From assembly GCA_030704615.1 (NCBI GenBank), contig CM060732.1, positions 55,161,053-55,225,052 on the forward strand: a stretch of 64,000 bases of DNA, in the 5' to 3' direction. This document shows, one piece after another, positions 22,016 through 34,257 of the stretch. The stretch is from Takakia lepidozioides (Eukaryota; Streptophyta; Takakiopsida; Takakiales; Takakiaceae). Positions within the stretch are counted from its first letter, which is position 1. Every line of letters starts with the position of its first letter. The notes under the pieces were generated by a model that did no database searches, was not told the DNA's origin, and saw nothing but the letters and a program-made list of their open reading frames with translations. The translations under genes were made by a program, and so were the position numbers.

Positions 22016-23469
22016 TCATTTTTCGATTGTCATGCTTCTCGGTCCCATATCAGTGCTCAGCTGGATTGGTTGAATTCTGGTTGGTAGGCTAGCCATGTCA
22101 AAAGTGATATGCAACTCCAGAGTTCGTAGATAATGAGCAAACAGGCTTGAGGACAGGGCTAAGGATATGAGTTCCACCTCTGGAATTTCAGTGCCCTTGG
22201 GAATCTCGGCCTCCTTGTCTTCGCCCTCTTCACCTTCCTCTCCTTCTGCCACTTCCTCATCTTCTAACCTACATAAATTGTAAACCATGTAGTGTATGTA
22301 CTCAAAGAATAATTACACAATGGTGGTGAAGTCAGGCTGGATACAATCACTCCGGACCTAAGGCTGCAGTAAATATGAGGATTGCACAATTCATTGTATA
22401 CTAGTCACACGTGTGGACTATTATTCATGAACAACATATATGCAGGTGCCCACTATGTAGTAATGCATGAGGTGGAATATGCATCAAACTATGCTTTCTT
22501 CTGCAGTTTTCAGGTGTTATATGACATGAATCATAACTTTTTGACCTTTGCTTCTTCCTCTTCACCAGGGGTCAATTCATATGATTCATCATCTTCAGTA
22601 AATGCTTCTGTCGTGTCTTCCTGATCTGTTACTGGATCTGTTGTTTCTTCCTCGGTAGGGGTGCCCTCTTTTTCATCAGTGGGTGATGAAGCTGAAGGAC
22701 CTCCCATCACTGCAGGTTCCACCTCTGCAACAAAAGGAGAGAACAAACAGTGTACATGTCACAATGAAAATCACTTAGGGATTACTCTGATGCACTGTAG
22801 AAAAGAGGTTTTAAGACAAGATCTGATGTGAAAGTTCTACCTGTAGCTTCTATAGATGTTTGAACAAGTCTCAAGAAAAGCCCAAAACTAAGTTGAACTT
22901 CTTCAAGATTGGAGAGATAGAAGAGATAGAACGAATATAATGTCCAGGAACTTGCAGGCTTGTAAGAACCAGCCGAAATGGAAGGTGAAGTAATAAAGAG
23001 ACATTAAAAAACGAAGTCTTCAAGGAAATAAACGACACTTTGCAGACCTGTGGAAAGATAAGAAATGATATTTATACTGTCCACAGAAAGCTCAAAGAGC
23101 TTATGGGACAAGAGAAAGCATGGAACAAGAAAGAGAGATGAGCCCTTCACAAGCAGCCCTAAAACAACTAGTTATTGCTCAAGGGATATTTGCCTCATGC
23201 ATATATGCTGAAAGAAAGAAACTTCATACATCCACAGCAGGCCATCATGCAGAAAAGTTTTTTAGGTTGGGGTTTTGGGATGACGATTTGCAACAATAAG
23301 TACTCTCATCAAAAGCAGACGGCTGTGGCGGCTCTGGGATAACAAAGAAGACATTGCTGGTGTCGCCTGTGAAGGGTCCTTTGCACTGTTTGCACAATTT
23401 ATACCTCTCCTCTGTCATTGGTGCCTGCAGATCCAGCCACTTCACTCCATCTTGGCTGCAATAATACAC
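22016..23469 (-). CDS. Possible gene with acidic segments, unrecognised
   Basis: Three minus-strand open stretches could be exons of one gene. 23469-23245 contains QDGVKWLDLQAPMTEERY with a CxxC (CKQC). 22746-22531 is Thr/Glu/Asp-rich (TEEETTDPVTDQEDTTEAF). 22288-22016 begins with an acidic run (EEGEEGEDKEAEIP). Each has plausible AG/GT neighbours, but no domain was recognised and the acidic composition makes chance open frames easier. Uncertain whether it is real. Confidence 0.22.
23065..23185 (-). repeat. LINE-2 3'-tail repeat, diverged copy
   Basis: TTTATACTGTCCACAGAAAGCTCAAAGAGCTTATGGGAC and the following A/G-rich stretch ending in TTATTGCTC match the tail repeat at 7161-7270 and 62844-62960 with substitutions. 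Confidence 0.6.
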
Positions 23470-24900
23470 AGCCTACATCAGCAATAATTGGAGGATGTAT
23501 TCTTACTTCCTTTGTTGCTCATGAGGGCCAAGGTTTGTCACATCCTGGCAAGCTCTGAATATAGGCTGTAGATTTCACTTAAGAAATATTTAGTGCCAAT
23601 CGGGAGTTCATATTTCGTAGCCTGGGAACGCCCAGCAGAGGAGCCTGCCTTATGCATCAGAATATACAACAAGCCGTGTTGTACACACAATTCAGTATTT
23701 CAAATTGAATGGAAATTGAAATCCAAACTGCATCAACGCTTAACAACCGTATCGATCGGGGATTGTTGAATCTAATGGTTTATACTGTGGCTACAGACAT
23801 CTGTGGATACTGGTTGAGGCTCAAGGTGGCATGCCTCAACGTCTGCCATACTCATTGACAGTGAAAAGATACCATTCAAAAACTTTCATAGTATTAGGAC
23901 CTGGATGACCCAGCCCCGGACCCAACACCGTCATGTGCACACGAATTCATATAGAAGAGGTTTAGACATTACCTTCCCATCTCCTTGCAAAATTAGTTCA
24001 TGAAGATTACATGTTACCTCAAACACCTCATGAATAGGCGTGTTGAGTATCATTTGGGATATAAGGTACTAAGGTTATTCCATGCAAATGAATGCAGAGT
24101 CCCTGCTGAAGGCAGGGCCAACTAACTACCAAGACTATTTAGGTGGCCAGAGAAGTAGGCCCCGGACACGGAGGTAAGTATGTGGGTTGACAAGTATCCA
24201 CAGTCTGAAGTCTGCACTACCGTGGGGCTGAGCAAGGGCCAGAAGGGGATTGGTATCCTATGAGCAGCGTGAGCAGAAAAGGTGTGAGTACAGTGTGAGC
24301 AGGAAAAAAAATCTGCATGAGCACAATCCGCAAACGGAAATACAAATCATAGGCGGACATAGGGTACCGACTGCCGACCGCCACCATTTTGTATTTTTCT
24401 TAACTCAGCAGATCCTCCCGTGACCGGAAAATTAAATCAGCTCATCACAGACTCAGTTAAGGACCCAAGGACCCATCATGCATGCACAACTCAGATTTCT
24501 TTTTGTGGATTGGAGTTGACGCAGCCGCTTGGATACTGTCATTTGGAAGCGATCCTTCAGGATTTGGAAAGGTAAGTGTCATGATCAGGCATCGCATACA
24601 GAAATAGTCGAGGCTGGGAAGATTGCACCTTGCACTTGATCACGACAGGATGTGAGCAGTTCGGGCAAGTGCGGAAACAGTTCATGAAAGGACCAAGAAT
24701 GTGCGTAGTGCGTTTAGTTCTGGGAATCCTTACCAGTTACCTGCTGGTCAAGCTTAAATGTCGATACTCTACACGTCTCGAGGTCCACATATGTACCTTG
24801 AATGTCTAAATGGTTCAGGAATCGCACGGCGCATGAGTCGAAGGAAGAGGATAGAAAGTTGATCAGGAAATTTTACATTCTCTGTAATCGATCGTGGTTA
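23470..24900. other. Intergenic, nothing recognised
   Basis: No supported coding sequence or repeat. It precedes the second enoyl-reductase copy. Confidence 0.35.
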
Positions 24901-26658
24901 GAACGGGTCAACTGTGATTGACGACGAGCAATGGCCACTTGGCAATGCAAAAGCTCAACAACATGGTCCACTCCACTATCTACCAATTGTATTAAGTACC
25001 TACTCTGGAACTTGGCAAGAATACATTGTGGTGTCTGCGCAGAACGTCTACCTCGTTCCCGACTCCGTCTCTAATGAGGTTGCATCGCAATTCTTCGTCA
25101 ACCCCTGGACAGGTTTGTCTCTCTGTGTCCCAGGTAGGGGTGCAATTCTCTCTGCGGAAAATTTGCCGCCATTGCACCTTCGTTTCTGGTGCTGGAGTCT
25201 GGACAGATCGTGTCCAGTGCAGACTTGAAATGCAGGATAGTTAGTGAAGAGCTCTCCTGCACTCAAAAGTCTGTTTGCTCGAATGCTTGGTGCAAGCGTT
25301 AAATTCCCGCACTATCCTTCTCTGAAACTGTAGAACCTTACCGGAGTTATGGCGCGCGTATACGTTCTTCTCAAAACAAAAGGAGCCTTTGTACATCATT
25401 CAGAGGCATTGCAGTTCACAAATATTGGAATCGATATCAATCTCCAAAGACCAACTTGTCTGCCATCCGCCACTGGGGTTTGGGTGGTTATAATTAATGT
25501 TCTCAATCAAATTCACCTTTATGTTAACATCTGTCTGTCGCAGGGGTTATATATTGGCTATTTATAGAGATGTGGTAGATGTACAGACAGTAGTTCCCCC
25601 AGTCTGGAGGATTTATTTGAACCAATACTTACTATGCTTCCTACTGGTAAGAGTTATGGTGTGGAAGTATTCAGTTTGTAAATGTCGGGATTGGAGGCAG
25701 CCTACGCAATGGTGGAAGAGTTCAACGTGCTGGCCAAAGGGCAAGTACCTGTTGCAGTCAGCTGCAGGATCAATGGTTGGACGCATGGTTATTCAACTGT
25801 CACGCCACAAAGGAGTTAAGGTAAGCTTTATTCCTTACTGATTCTATGTGATCTGGTTGAAATTACTGGCCTGCAGTCAGCACTTTCAATGCAAATTGCA
25901 CACTTGGCGGAGTTCTCTCTACTTCTCCCCTAATACATTCTCGTAACCAAGCTTCTGTTACAGAAGGCTGAAATCTGTATTTTGTTTGGGTGGATCGTAG
26001 ACTATAAATCTGGTACGCCGCAGTGACCAGATAGAAGAACTTAAAGCCATTGGAGCAGATGAGGTGATCAACTACCGTAAGGAAAATGTTAAGGAGCGTG
26101 TGAAGGAAATAACAGGAGGTGACTTGGCCTATGCGGGCCTTGATTGCGTGGGTGCTGATGTCACCAAGGTCACTCCCTTCCTCACTGTTCTCAGTTTTCA
26201 TTTTTCCTCAGGTGTACCCTGTGGTGCTCTCTATATTTGTCTGATTATCTCCCTGTCCTCTAGGAAGCCTATTGACATTGGGTGGACTTGAAACGGGAGT
26301 ACATTAATGTCTCTGTGACTAAATGCCGGCCTTGTGACCTCGTGTCCTTGTTTGTTTCGACCTGAAGCGCTTTGCTTCAGGTAAGGTAGTGCATTGGATT
26401 TAGTTGGAAAGCTTGGGGCCTTTCCCTCTTTAGAATATGCCTACACGGGCCATTCCCTGCAACTCCCTGGAGTGTGATCTCTGAATGGTAACAAGCGGAC
26501 TCCTACCGCTTGGGGGCAGCCCCTCCGCCCAAATTGGGCAGTCGTATGCTCTGTCTAGCATACTCGGCACTTGGGCTCGGGTTGGTTCCTGTGCTTAAAC
26601 TTATGGCCTGCGAAAACAATCAAAAATTTAGCTCCTATCAACATCAACACTCCTCAGG

Positions 26659-27366
26659 GTGATCCCTTGGAATTGGTTACTTACCAAATCTAGGGCTTCA
26701 TGTGTAGTTTTTGGGGTGAATCCCAGGATGGACGATGTGTCCTTTAAAACTACATGCTCTAGCTTAGGCTTGGATTTCATGGCTAATCTCAAAGAAGTTT
26801 GTCCCTTGACTGGCTGGACAGCGGTCTTAGACATTGGTGATTCAATGGGGCGCTCTAGGAAGACAACCAAGGGCAACAACTTCAACTTGAGAGTTTCTAA
26901 TCGGTTTGATGCTCTGGATGAGGTTGAATCCAAACAGCCAGAAAGACAAGATGCCCCTAAGTGTACGGAACCTGAACGTCCTGAATCTGAAGGATTTGGT
27001 ACTCTGAATGGTTTACCAATCCTCAAGGTTTACACAAGACGAACAAATTCTATACACGGGGTAATTGTCCCCAAGCCGTCAGATGGACAATCTGTCCCTA
27101 AGTGTGCAAAGCGTGAACGTCGTGTAACTGAAGGATTTGGTACTCTAAATGGTTTACCAATCCTCAAAGTCTACACAAGACGAGCAAAATCTATACACGG
27201 GGTAATTGTCCCCAAGCAGTCTGACGGACAATCTGCCCCTATGTGTGCGGAGCCTGTGCGTCGTGTAACTGAAAGATTTGGTACCCTGAATGGTTACCTA
27301 GACGACAAACAATTCACACGCAAAGGGCTGGCTTGCAGCTGGCCACTTTCAACTTCTCAGGGTTGA
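26659..27366 (+). CDS. LINE ORF1-like protein with 47-residue tandem repeats
   Basis: First open frame of the LINE, 235 aa. The N-terminal half has FGVNPRMDDVSF and NRFDALDEVE, as often in plant LINE ORF1 proteins. The C-terminal half is a tandem repeat of 47 residues starting GFGTLNGLPILKVYTRR (26992, 27133, 27274; third copy partial). ORF1 proteins bind the element RNA. No zinc knuckle is seen. The frame overlaps the endonuclease frame by 34 bp. Confidence 0.55.
   Translation: MIPWNWLLTKSRASCVVFGVNPRMDDVSFKTTCSSLGLDFMANLKEVCPLTGWTAVLDIGDSMGRSRKTTKGNNFNLRVSNRFDALDEVESKQPERQDAPKCTEPERPESEGFGTLNGLPILKVYTRRTNSIHGVIVPKPSDGQSVPKCAKRERRVTEGFGTLNGLPILKVYTRRAKSIHGVIVPKQSDGQSAPMCAEPVRRVTERFGTLNGYLDDKQFTRKGLACSWPLSTSQG
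26992..27300 (+). repeat. 141-bp tandem repeat in LINE ORF1
   Basis: GATTTGGTACTCTGAATGG and its variants recur at exactly 141-bp spacing (26992, 27133, 27274), in frame. Two full units and the start of a third. Confidence 0.9.
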
Positions 27367-28151
27367 CCAACCAAAGGAAGCAACTTGAAGTGGGACAAGT
27401 TCTTCGGACTAATGATATTCATATCTGTGTTGGGCAAGAAACATGGGAAACGTCGGATAAACTGGTTGGAGATGTCATTGGTTATAAATGGGCAGGTAAG
27501 ATGTGTACTCTCAAGGCAGCCTCTGCCAAACGCGGTCAAAAAGGGGTCGGATTCTTTGTCCGTGATTTCTTGTTTGACAATTGTGAAATTATCAACAAGG
27601 GTTTGAGGTACGAGCATAGTATCTGGCTAAAACTGAATTTGAAGGGCGGCATGAGTACAAAGGACCTCTTTGTTGGTTGTGTTTACATGCCCACAGAGGG
27701 GACCCTTAGTGCTGACGCAGACAAGGCCTTCGAAGATGTAAAGCTGGACTGTGCTTTGTTCCTTGCCAAAGGTCAAGTGGTACTATTGGGGGACTTCAAT
27801 GCCCGGGTGGGCAAAGGGATCCATCAGGACGATATCATGGACCTTTTGGTGAGGACGAGCTGAATTCTAATGGCAGACGGTTAATTAACTGTCTAGAAGA
27901 GCTTCAGCTTTTGACCTTGAATAACAGGACAAGTGGTGACCAAGTGCAGTGGACTCGTGAGAAATCCCAAACTGGGGGAACGTTCCATTGTGGACTATAT
28001 CATAATGGACAAAATTTTGTTCCCCCAGTGTGCCAATGTGTTGATCGACAGAACTGATATTGGTACCTCTGACCACTTCCTGGTTTGGACTGAGATCAAA
28101 AGGTGTTTTCCCACCACCAAGAGATCTGTGAAACGTTCGATTCCACAATGA
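27333..28151 (+). pseudogene. LINE ORF2 endonuclease (APE type), frameshifted
   Basis: 27333-27863 encodes ATFNFSGLTN, GQETWE, GCVYMPTEG and the signature GDFNARVG of the apurinic-type endonuclease that nicks the target. A shift near 27835-27860 changes frame; NSNGRRLINCLEEL and IVDYIIMDK...GTSDHFLVW then follow to about 28100. Belongs with the reverse transcriptase downstream as one original ORF2. Confidence 0.8.
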
Positions 28152-28179
28152 GGAGGTCAAGGCTGAGTACGTCCAGGCC

Positions 28180-29601
28180 TTGCAAGAGGCTCTCCCTCAT
28201 TTTGTCCAATCGCTCCAAGAACTTCAGTCACGCTCTGTTAACGCAAGAAATGAAGTCGAAAGAGCAGTGGACTCTTGGGAGAGTTTCATTTCCTCCGTGG
28301 CTGACAAGATCATTGGGAGGAAACTAATTGTCTGCGGTAGAGCAGTTAATTGGTGGACTAATGAGATTAAACTCAAGATAGCTGAGAGACGAGCCCTCTA
28401 TAAAGAGTGCTGCAATTTGGAAACCAACAGAGAATTGCGGGCGAGGTACTACCAGCTCCGTAAAGATATCAATCAGCTTGTTAGGTCTCAGAAGAAATTA
28501 TACTGGGACAAGTTATACAATGAAATAAACTCAAACCACCATGGTGGTAATGACAAAAAATGCTGGTTGGCCCTTCAACGTTTGTACAAGCCGAAAAACG
28601 GTCAGCAAGTACAAGCGCTGAAGACTACTAAAGGTGCAGTGGTGACTTCATCGGTTGACATTGTCAAAACCTTTGAAACTCACTACAGTATCCTTGGCAG
28701 AACTTCTAGGTCTAACAGTGAGGAGTCTTTTGCTGAATGGAGGGACACAGTTGGAAAAACTGTTCCTATGATTCAAAACAGCCCTGATGAACTGGAGTAT
28801 ATTTCAATGGCTTATAATGCTCCCATTAGTTCTTCTGAGATTGTGGAAGCAATTGAACATTTAAATGGATATAAAGCTGGTGGACCTGATGGTATTGTCA
28901 ACGAGCTTATCAAGCACGGTGGCGATCCCATGATAGAGGCCCTAGTTCTCCTCTTTAACCTTATCTGGAAGACTGAAATGATTTCCTTTCGCTGGCGACA
29001 GGGGGTCATTGTCAATCTATACAAGAAGGGTGACAGAGAAGAACCGGGGAACTACCGTGGCATCACGCTCCTCAATGTTGTTGGCAAGACATTCTGCAGA
29101 GTTATAAGTACTCGTCTCGAGGTTGATCTGGAGTCTAGAGGTTGTTTCCACGAAGGCCAAGCTGGCTTTCGGCGAAACAGGGGCTGTGTGGATCATATCT
29201 TCACTCTAAGCCAGATTATCCAGGGAAGGAAAAAAGAAGGGAAACCCACTTATGTCTTTTTCCTGGATATCAAAAAGGCTTATGACACTGGCCTATGGTT
29301 CCGCCTCTGGTCTTGTGGGATCAAGGGAAAGATGTGGAGAGTTGTCCACAACTTGTATGCTCACACCAAAAGCTGTGTCACTGTTAACGGACAGAAGTCC
29401 AACTTCTTTGACATAGACCAAGGTGTAGCTCAAGGATGTACTCTCTCCCCTCTGCTCTTCAATGTTTTCATCAATCAACTCCTCGAGGATGTGGAAAGTG
29501 AGGGATTTGGGTTAAGGGTGGGTGATACCACCATACCAGCCCTTATGTTTGCGGATGACTTCGCAGGCATAGGGAGACTCCAACCAATCTCCAGGAGTTG
29601 A
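28180..29601 (+). pseudogene. LINE ORF2 reverse transcriptase
   Basis: Open 473-codon stretch with the non-LTR RT blocks in order: AGGPDGIVNELIKHGG, NLYKKGDREEPGNYRGITLLN, EGQAGFRRNRGCVDHI, FLDIKKAYDT, GVAQGCTLSPLLFNVFIN and the catalytic FADD (LMFADDFAGIG). Both catalytic aspartates are present. The frame breaks at 29595 and continues as 29598-29885. Confidence 0.9.
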
Positions 29602-30890
29602 TTGATTGCGCGAAGAGATACTTTGATCTTTGGGGGCTAGAGGCTAATGTCAGCAAATGTGCAGTGGTAGCATTCAACGACAGAGGAGAGGGAGGAAGTA
29701 ATCTTAAGTGGCAGTGGGGTAGCCAAGAGATCCCGGTCCTCCCTTCCTACACTTACCTGGGCGTTGAGTTCTCCTCCAATTGTAATTGGGATGCACATAT
29801 CCGGAAAGTTGTTCAAACTGGCAAGGGCAAAGGTCTGGGGCTCACTAAATTTTTCCACTGCAGAGGGGTCAACTCTGAGGTTTAGAAAACCATGCTTTGT
29901 CGCGTTATTAGACTTGCCTTGGAGTACGGATCTGCTATATGGGTTGATAACTCCAACCAGGCTAAGTCTCTAGAATCCATTCAAGTGGGGGTGCTTAAGG
30001 AGTGTATGTCAGCATGCTCCAAAACAACCAATGTGGCTGTTCGGGGTGAGTTTGGCATTCCGTCCTTAAGCTCCCGACGAGATGGATTCAAGGTCAGATG
30101 GTGGGGTCAGCTGCAACATATGCCCAACACCAGATATCCTAAGTTAATCGACTCTATATCTTGGAAACAGGACCGCCCTGTCGAACAAGCTAAGTCCTGG
30201 CAGAAGAGAGTAGAAGAGATCCTCAAGGACCTGGACCTAGATCCGCAAGTCTTGACCCTGCCGGATAAATCTGACTTAGAGGCTGTAGTGTCCTCCGCCA
30301 TGTCTGTTGCCCTGAGATTGTCTGATGAAAATGAAGTTAGGCAGAAAACTTCCCTGAACTTGTTTCCAGTCTGTGATATGGGGGAGGACATCTTGGATGA
30401 CCTCAAGGGTCTACCCACTCTCGGCACTAGACTGAAATTTAAACTTAGGGCAGGAAGCCTACCTTTGAACAGCAAACAGAAGCAGAGAGGAAAGGGAGAG
30501 TGCAATTGCCCGTTGTGTGGGCAATCTGAAGACAGTATTCATTTTCTGATACACTGTCCGGGGTTCTCTCACCAAAGAGACGCTCTCTTCAAATCTATTA
30601 AGGGAATTGTGCCTGTACCCCTGTTTACCAACTTTGAAAGTCTCGAGGCTGAGCCAAAAGCCCAGGCCCTCCTGAGGCCTAGATTTTGGGCAAATCACAC
30701 ACAGCAGATTGATGCTTGTGTGAAGGGATTTCTAGAGGATATCTGGAAAACCCGGATTAATTCTTTATATGGAGGTAAGTCTTACTACCAACGTCAGCCC
30801 CTGACAGAGGTAGGTTCTGTCCCTTTTGTTCCCGCTCAAACTGGGCGCGGGGTCAATGGCCACAAGGCTACGGCAAACAACGTCTTATGA
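29598..30890 (+). pseudogene. LINE ORF2 C-terminal part with zinc motif
   Basis: 29598-29885 continues the thumb (YFDLWGLEANVSKC, YLGVEFSSN). 29892-30890 carries the C-terminal domain with CNCPLCGQSEDSIHFLIHCPG, a C-C-H-C motif probably used in binding the element RNA or target. A TAG between the two frames and the earlier shift make ORF2 non-functional. Confidence 0.8.
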
Positions 30891-31515
30891 GTATAATATA
30901 TTTGTCTGATGTTGCTATGGTTTTGTTTTCTCAAATGTAGAAGACATCGTTGTGTACATACTCACATCTTGTTGTTTTACAAGAGACACAGTCGGGCTGG
31001 ATCATGAATTGTCCTTTAAGACAATCAGGGATCAAGCCATCTAGACAATACATCACGTTTCTCATATTCCCACTGATTGAAATCAGGATGATGTCCTGAT
31101 GATGTTTACTCACATATAGTGTCTTTTGGGGAAATTGATGCCATGTTCTCCCTTGTTGGGTTTTTATCCTCCCGATTGGTTCATGGTGGTAGCTCACAAG
31201 CCACCTTGCAGAAGAAGCAATCTCATCACATGTTAAAATATTGGTGTCCAGTGAATTTGTTCAACGACCTCGTTTAAATACGAGTACCAGGGCCGAGGGA
31301 AGAGGGGAGAGAAGGAGATACCCAGTGTCTGTGCTGAGTTCTGCATGTTGGTCATCAGCATGGAGGACTTAAGGGAGTGGTTGGGATGGTGGATGGCTTG
31401 GCATTGCAGACAGTTGTTGCTTCCGCAAGGAATGAAGGGACGGTATTTTCATATGGGCTTCTGGAAGCAGATGAGGCATGCGCTTCCATTCTAGATGTGT
31501 TGTTCCGTGAAATTC

Positions 31516-33574
31516 ACGGCCCCCAGAGGTTATTTTTTCCTCTTGTATCTTTTCTACATATTAATATATTTAGGGTCTCAGTCTGTGAAGCCATGATTCT
31601 GGCGCTATGGGTTTGTTCCCCTTCCTCTACCGGACTTAATCCTATCAGGGGGGATGTAGTCGATAGATGGGCCTGGCAGAGAAGACGGAATCTCACGAAG
31701 AGGACGCAACAGAGTCGAACATCCAGAACGCATTCATCAACACACTCCAGCACCCCGTTACACCAAGCGCACACTCGCGTAAACCCAAAAGCCATAGAAA
31801 GAAGCCAGATCACCCAGATCCATCCTAATCTAATCCTAAACTAGCTATTAGAATAAGACAGCACCTAATAAAGTCATAAGCTGTCGCCAGCTCATCCTCA
31901 TTCGCAAGGTATAAGTTCATCCAGACTTCATCCCAGTTCCGTCCATCCTTAAATCATCGGGGGCACATCCCTCCTCCGTTCATCCAAGTCGAAAAAGAAG
32001 GTGAGAAAGAATCCCAGCTCCACATATGTGAAGCCTGCTGGGGCCACTAGAAACTGCGAGCTCCAGTGAGCGATGAGCTGAGGAAGAACAAAAACGAAGC
32101 CTAGCCAAAACAAACTACACACCCGGCACACAAAGGATGAGAAAACCTAGGGAAGAAAACCTCACCCTGCAAGCTAGGTGGAGGACAAAACATCCCATAG
32201 GAAAAACCCCAAGTGCTACAATTGGTGCAGAAAATTGTCACGAAAAACTACTCTAAGAAGAAGATGTCAGGGTCAGATCACGAGCTGTCCGAGTTGTGGG
32301 GGTGAAGATCACCTAACAAGTGAGGAGTAGAGGCATGCTGGGGGAGCAAGATATACTGCCTGCCATGGAAGAATATCAACGATAAGGTAAGGGTCATCAA
32401 TCCGACGTTTGGCCTTAGATATCTGCTTACCAGGCTGAAGTCTGACACAAACAGACTGACCTACCTTGAATGATTCAGAATACACAACACGTCTGTTATA
32501 ATGTTTGGCCTGAGCAGCTTGGGCAAACACAATGTTAGATTTAGTTGTTCACGCAAACTACGTCGTCTAGCATCCATGGAAAGCAAAAAGACTTCCCAAT
32601 TTTCAGGCTCAGTTGCGAATATCTGCAGCCAGGATCTGATATGCAAAGGAGTTCTACATTTCCGACCATACAAAAGTTCCAAAAAGAGAAATTTTGGTAC
32701 TGGCATGAATAGAGGTTCGATAGGCAAACAGCAGGATAGGCACAGCAATTTCTTATTCATCTATGAGTGATCCATTTTTCTCTAGCATCTGGCACATTGT
32801 CTTGTTACAACGCTCAGTCAATTGCACTGGGGGTTATAAGGCGCAGTCACGGCATGTTTAGTGTTTAAATTAAACAATACAATCTCCATAAGCTGGTTGC
32901 AGAATTTTGTACCTTAATCCGTGAGGATCTCAAGGGGGAAACCATGGCAGAGAATCACCTTACCAAAGAAGAATTGTACCACCTCATCACTGTTCTTAAC
33001 GACCAGAGGTCGGAGCTCAACCCATTTAGTCAGGTAATCTGTAGCAACAGCAAGGTATGCATGGCCCTCAGATGTAGGTTTGAGGGGTCCAACAAGATCT
33101 AAGCCCACCCGGGCAAAAGATTCAGTAACCGGGATCGGTTGCAAAGGGAATGGTGCCTCGGTCCTAGGCGGGATGGTTTTGGCATAACAGGGTACACACC
33201 TTGCTGAAACGTCCTTAACTAAACATTTCCAGTGATACTATTCTTGGAGCCTTTTCACAGTCTTGGTAACCCCTAAATGACCATTATAAGTAGAAGCATG
33301 GTACAATTCTAGCAAGGCAGGGACAGCGGACCTAGGAGGAACTTCCACAGTAAGATCACCTTCCAATGCATTCACTCTGAACAACCTCCCTTCACTTTCC
33401 CAGTGGGTGGGTAAGTGATAATTCACTTGCCTCATGTGGAGCCTGGATATTCCACTAAGGTGGGTGCCGGCTTTGCACCTGTGGAGTAGAGCATCGTAAA
33501 GAGGTTCATCCATGCCTACAACACTCATGGCCATACAATCAGCAGGTTAGTGCAGGTGAGAAGAAAGTGGCAGC
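31516..33574 (-). mobile_element. Remnant of a minus-strand Ty3-type LTR retrotransposon (integrase end)
   Basis: On the minus strand from 33534: integrase zinc-binding region (LLELYHASTYNGHLGVTKTVKRLQE), core start (ARVGLDLVGPLKPTSEG..AVATDYLTKWVELRPL, about 33120-33000), the block GFPLEILTD (about 32925), and a C-terminal piece with YSESFKVGQSVCVRL (32530-32309). Stops and shifts separate them. Left of 32224 the minus strand may be its 3' LTR (TGTAGCACTTGGGG...), running to the cut enoyl-reductase exon near 31515; the LTR end is not certain. The right side is cut by the chromovirus that begins at 33575. A piece of the putative LTR (GTTCATCCAAGTCGAA.AAGAAGG) recurs at 61750. Confidence 0.7.
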
Positions 33575-34240
33575 TGTTACGAACATAGCCTAGAGGAACT
33601 TACCAGGAGTAAATACCAGAAGTTATCAAGTTATCATGTTACCGAAAGTTATCATAACTTACCATGATTTACCGTGATCTACCATGATTTACCACTATTT
33701 ACCAAGTTACCGGAAGTTTACCAAATTATCAAGAGTAATTTGGGAAACTATTCAGGAAGCTTGGAGGAAACTTCTCCATCAAGATACCTCATTTGTTTAA
33801 GGAAGCTTCTACATCAAAGAAACCTTTGTTTAATCTTTGAAACTTCTCCAGCAAGAAACCTCCATAGATGAAGCTTCTTGGGGAAGCTTATTAGTAGCCA
33901 GTATATATAGGAGGCGAGACTGGACACTCTTCAGTCTCGCCAACACAAGTTCAAGCTACTCTTGTTCCAAATCTAGTACTCCAGTTCAGCTTCCAGTATC
34001 CAGTCCAGTTTCCAGTATCTGGTATTCCAGTCCAGTTTCCAGCATTTCAGTATCCGAGTCAAGTTCCAGTATTTTGTACTCTTGTCCATTGTTATAAAGA
34101 TCATCTTGATTCATGTTCACCTACCATGCATTCGGCCACGTCGACCTTGACTTCTTGTCTAGTTTTGTACCTCTAGTCTGATCTCTTGTTTGTGTTCTGT
34201 CATGTTCTCGTCCTTGACAGTTTGACGAGACTAAAGTTTA
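33575..34240 (+). promoter_or_regulatory. Putative 5' LTR / leader of the chromovirus
   Basis: Begins TGTTACGAAC. It holds short repeats of ACCATGATTTACC type (33650-33720), a TATA-like GTATATATAGG at 33902 and repeated TCCAGTTTCCAGTAT units (33970-34070). The position before gag supports an LTR with promoter. No matching 3' copy and no convincing primer-binding site were found. Confidence 0.4.
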
Positions 34241-34257
34241 TTCTTTAGTTAGTTAAG

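Larger units (their letters stand above)
26246..30896 (+). mobile_element. LINE (APE-type non-LTR retrotransposon), 4.65 kb, with 14-bp TSD
   Basis: Bounded by the direct repeat TATATTTGTCTGAT at 26232-26245 and 30897-30910. Copy 1 of the enoyl-reductase intron has the uninterrupted equivalent, so the ends are exact. Contents in order: 5' untranslated region, ORF1-like frame, endonuclease, reverse transcriptase, terminal zinc motif. There is no long poly(A); the 3' end is AT-rich (GAGTATAA). Several frameshifts make it defective. Confidence 0.9.
24960..31515 (+). pseudogene. MDR-family enoyl-thioester reductase, copy 2, broken and split by a LINE
   Basis: Pieces collinear with copy 1. About 25005-25115: GTWQEYIVVSAQ, PDSVSNEVASQFFVNPWT. 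25720-25820: GKYLLQSAAGSMVGRMVIQLSRHKGVK, the cofactor-binding exon absent from copy 1. About 26005-26180: LVRRSDQIEELKAIGADEVINYRKEN and GGDLAYAGLDCVGAD. 31355-31512: GGLKGVVGMVDGLALQTVVASARNEG and DVLFREI. The N-terminal exon was not found. Intron sequence after the GGDLAY exon matches copy 1 almost base for base (GTACCCTGTGGTGCTCTCTA, then GAAGACATCGT) but is interrupted by the LINE at 26246-30896. The last exon is cut at about 31515 by unrelated, probably retroelement, sequence. Not functional. Confidence 0.75.
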
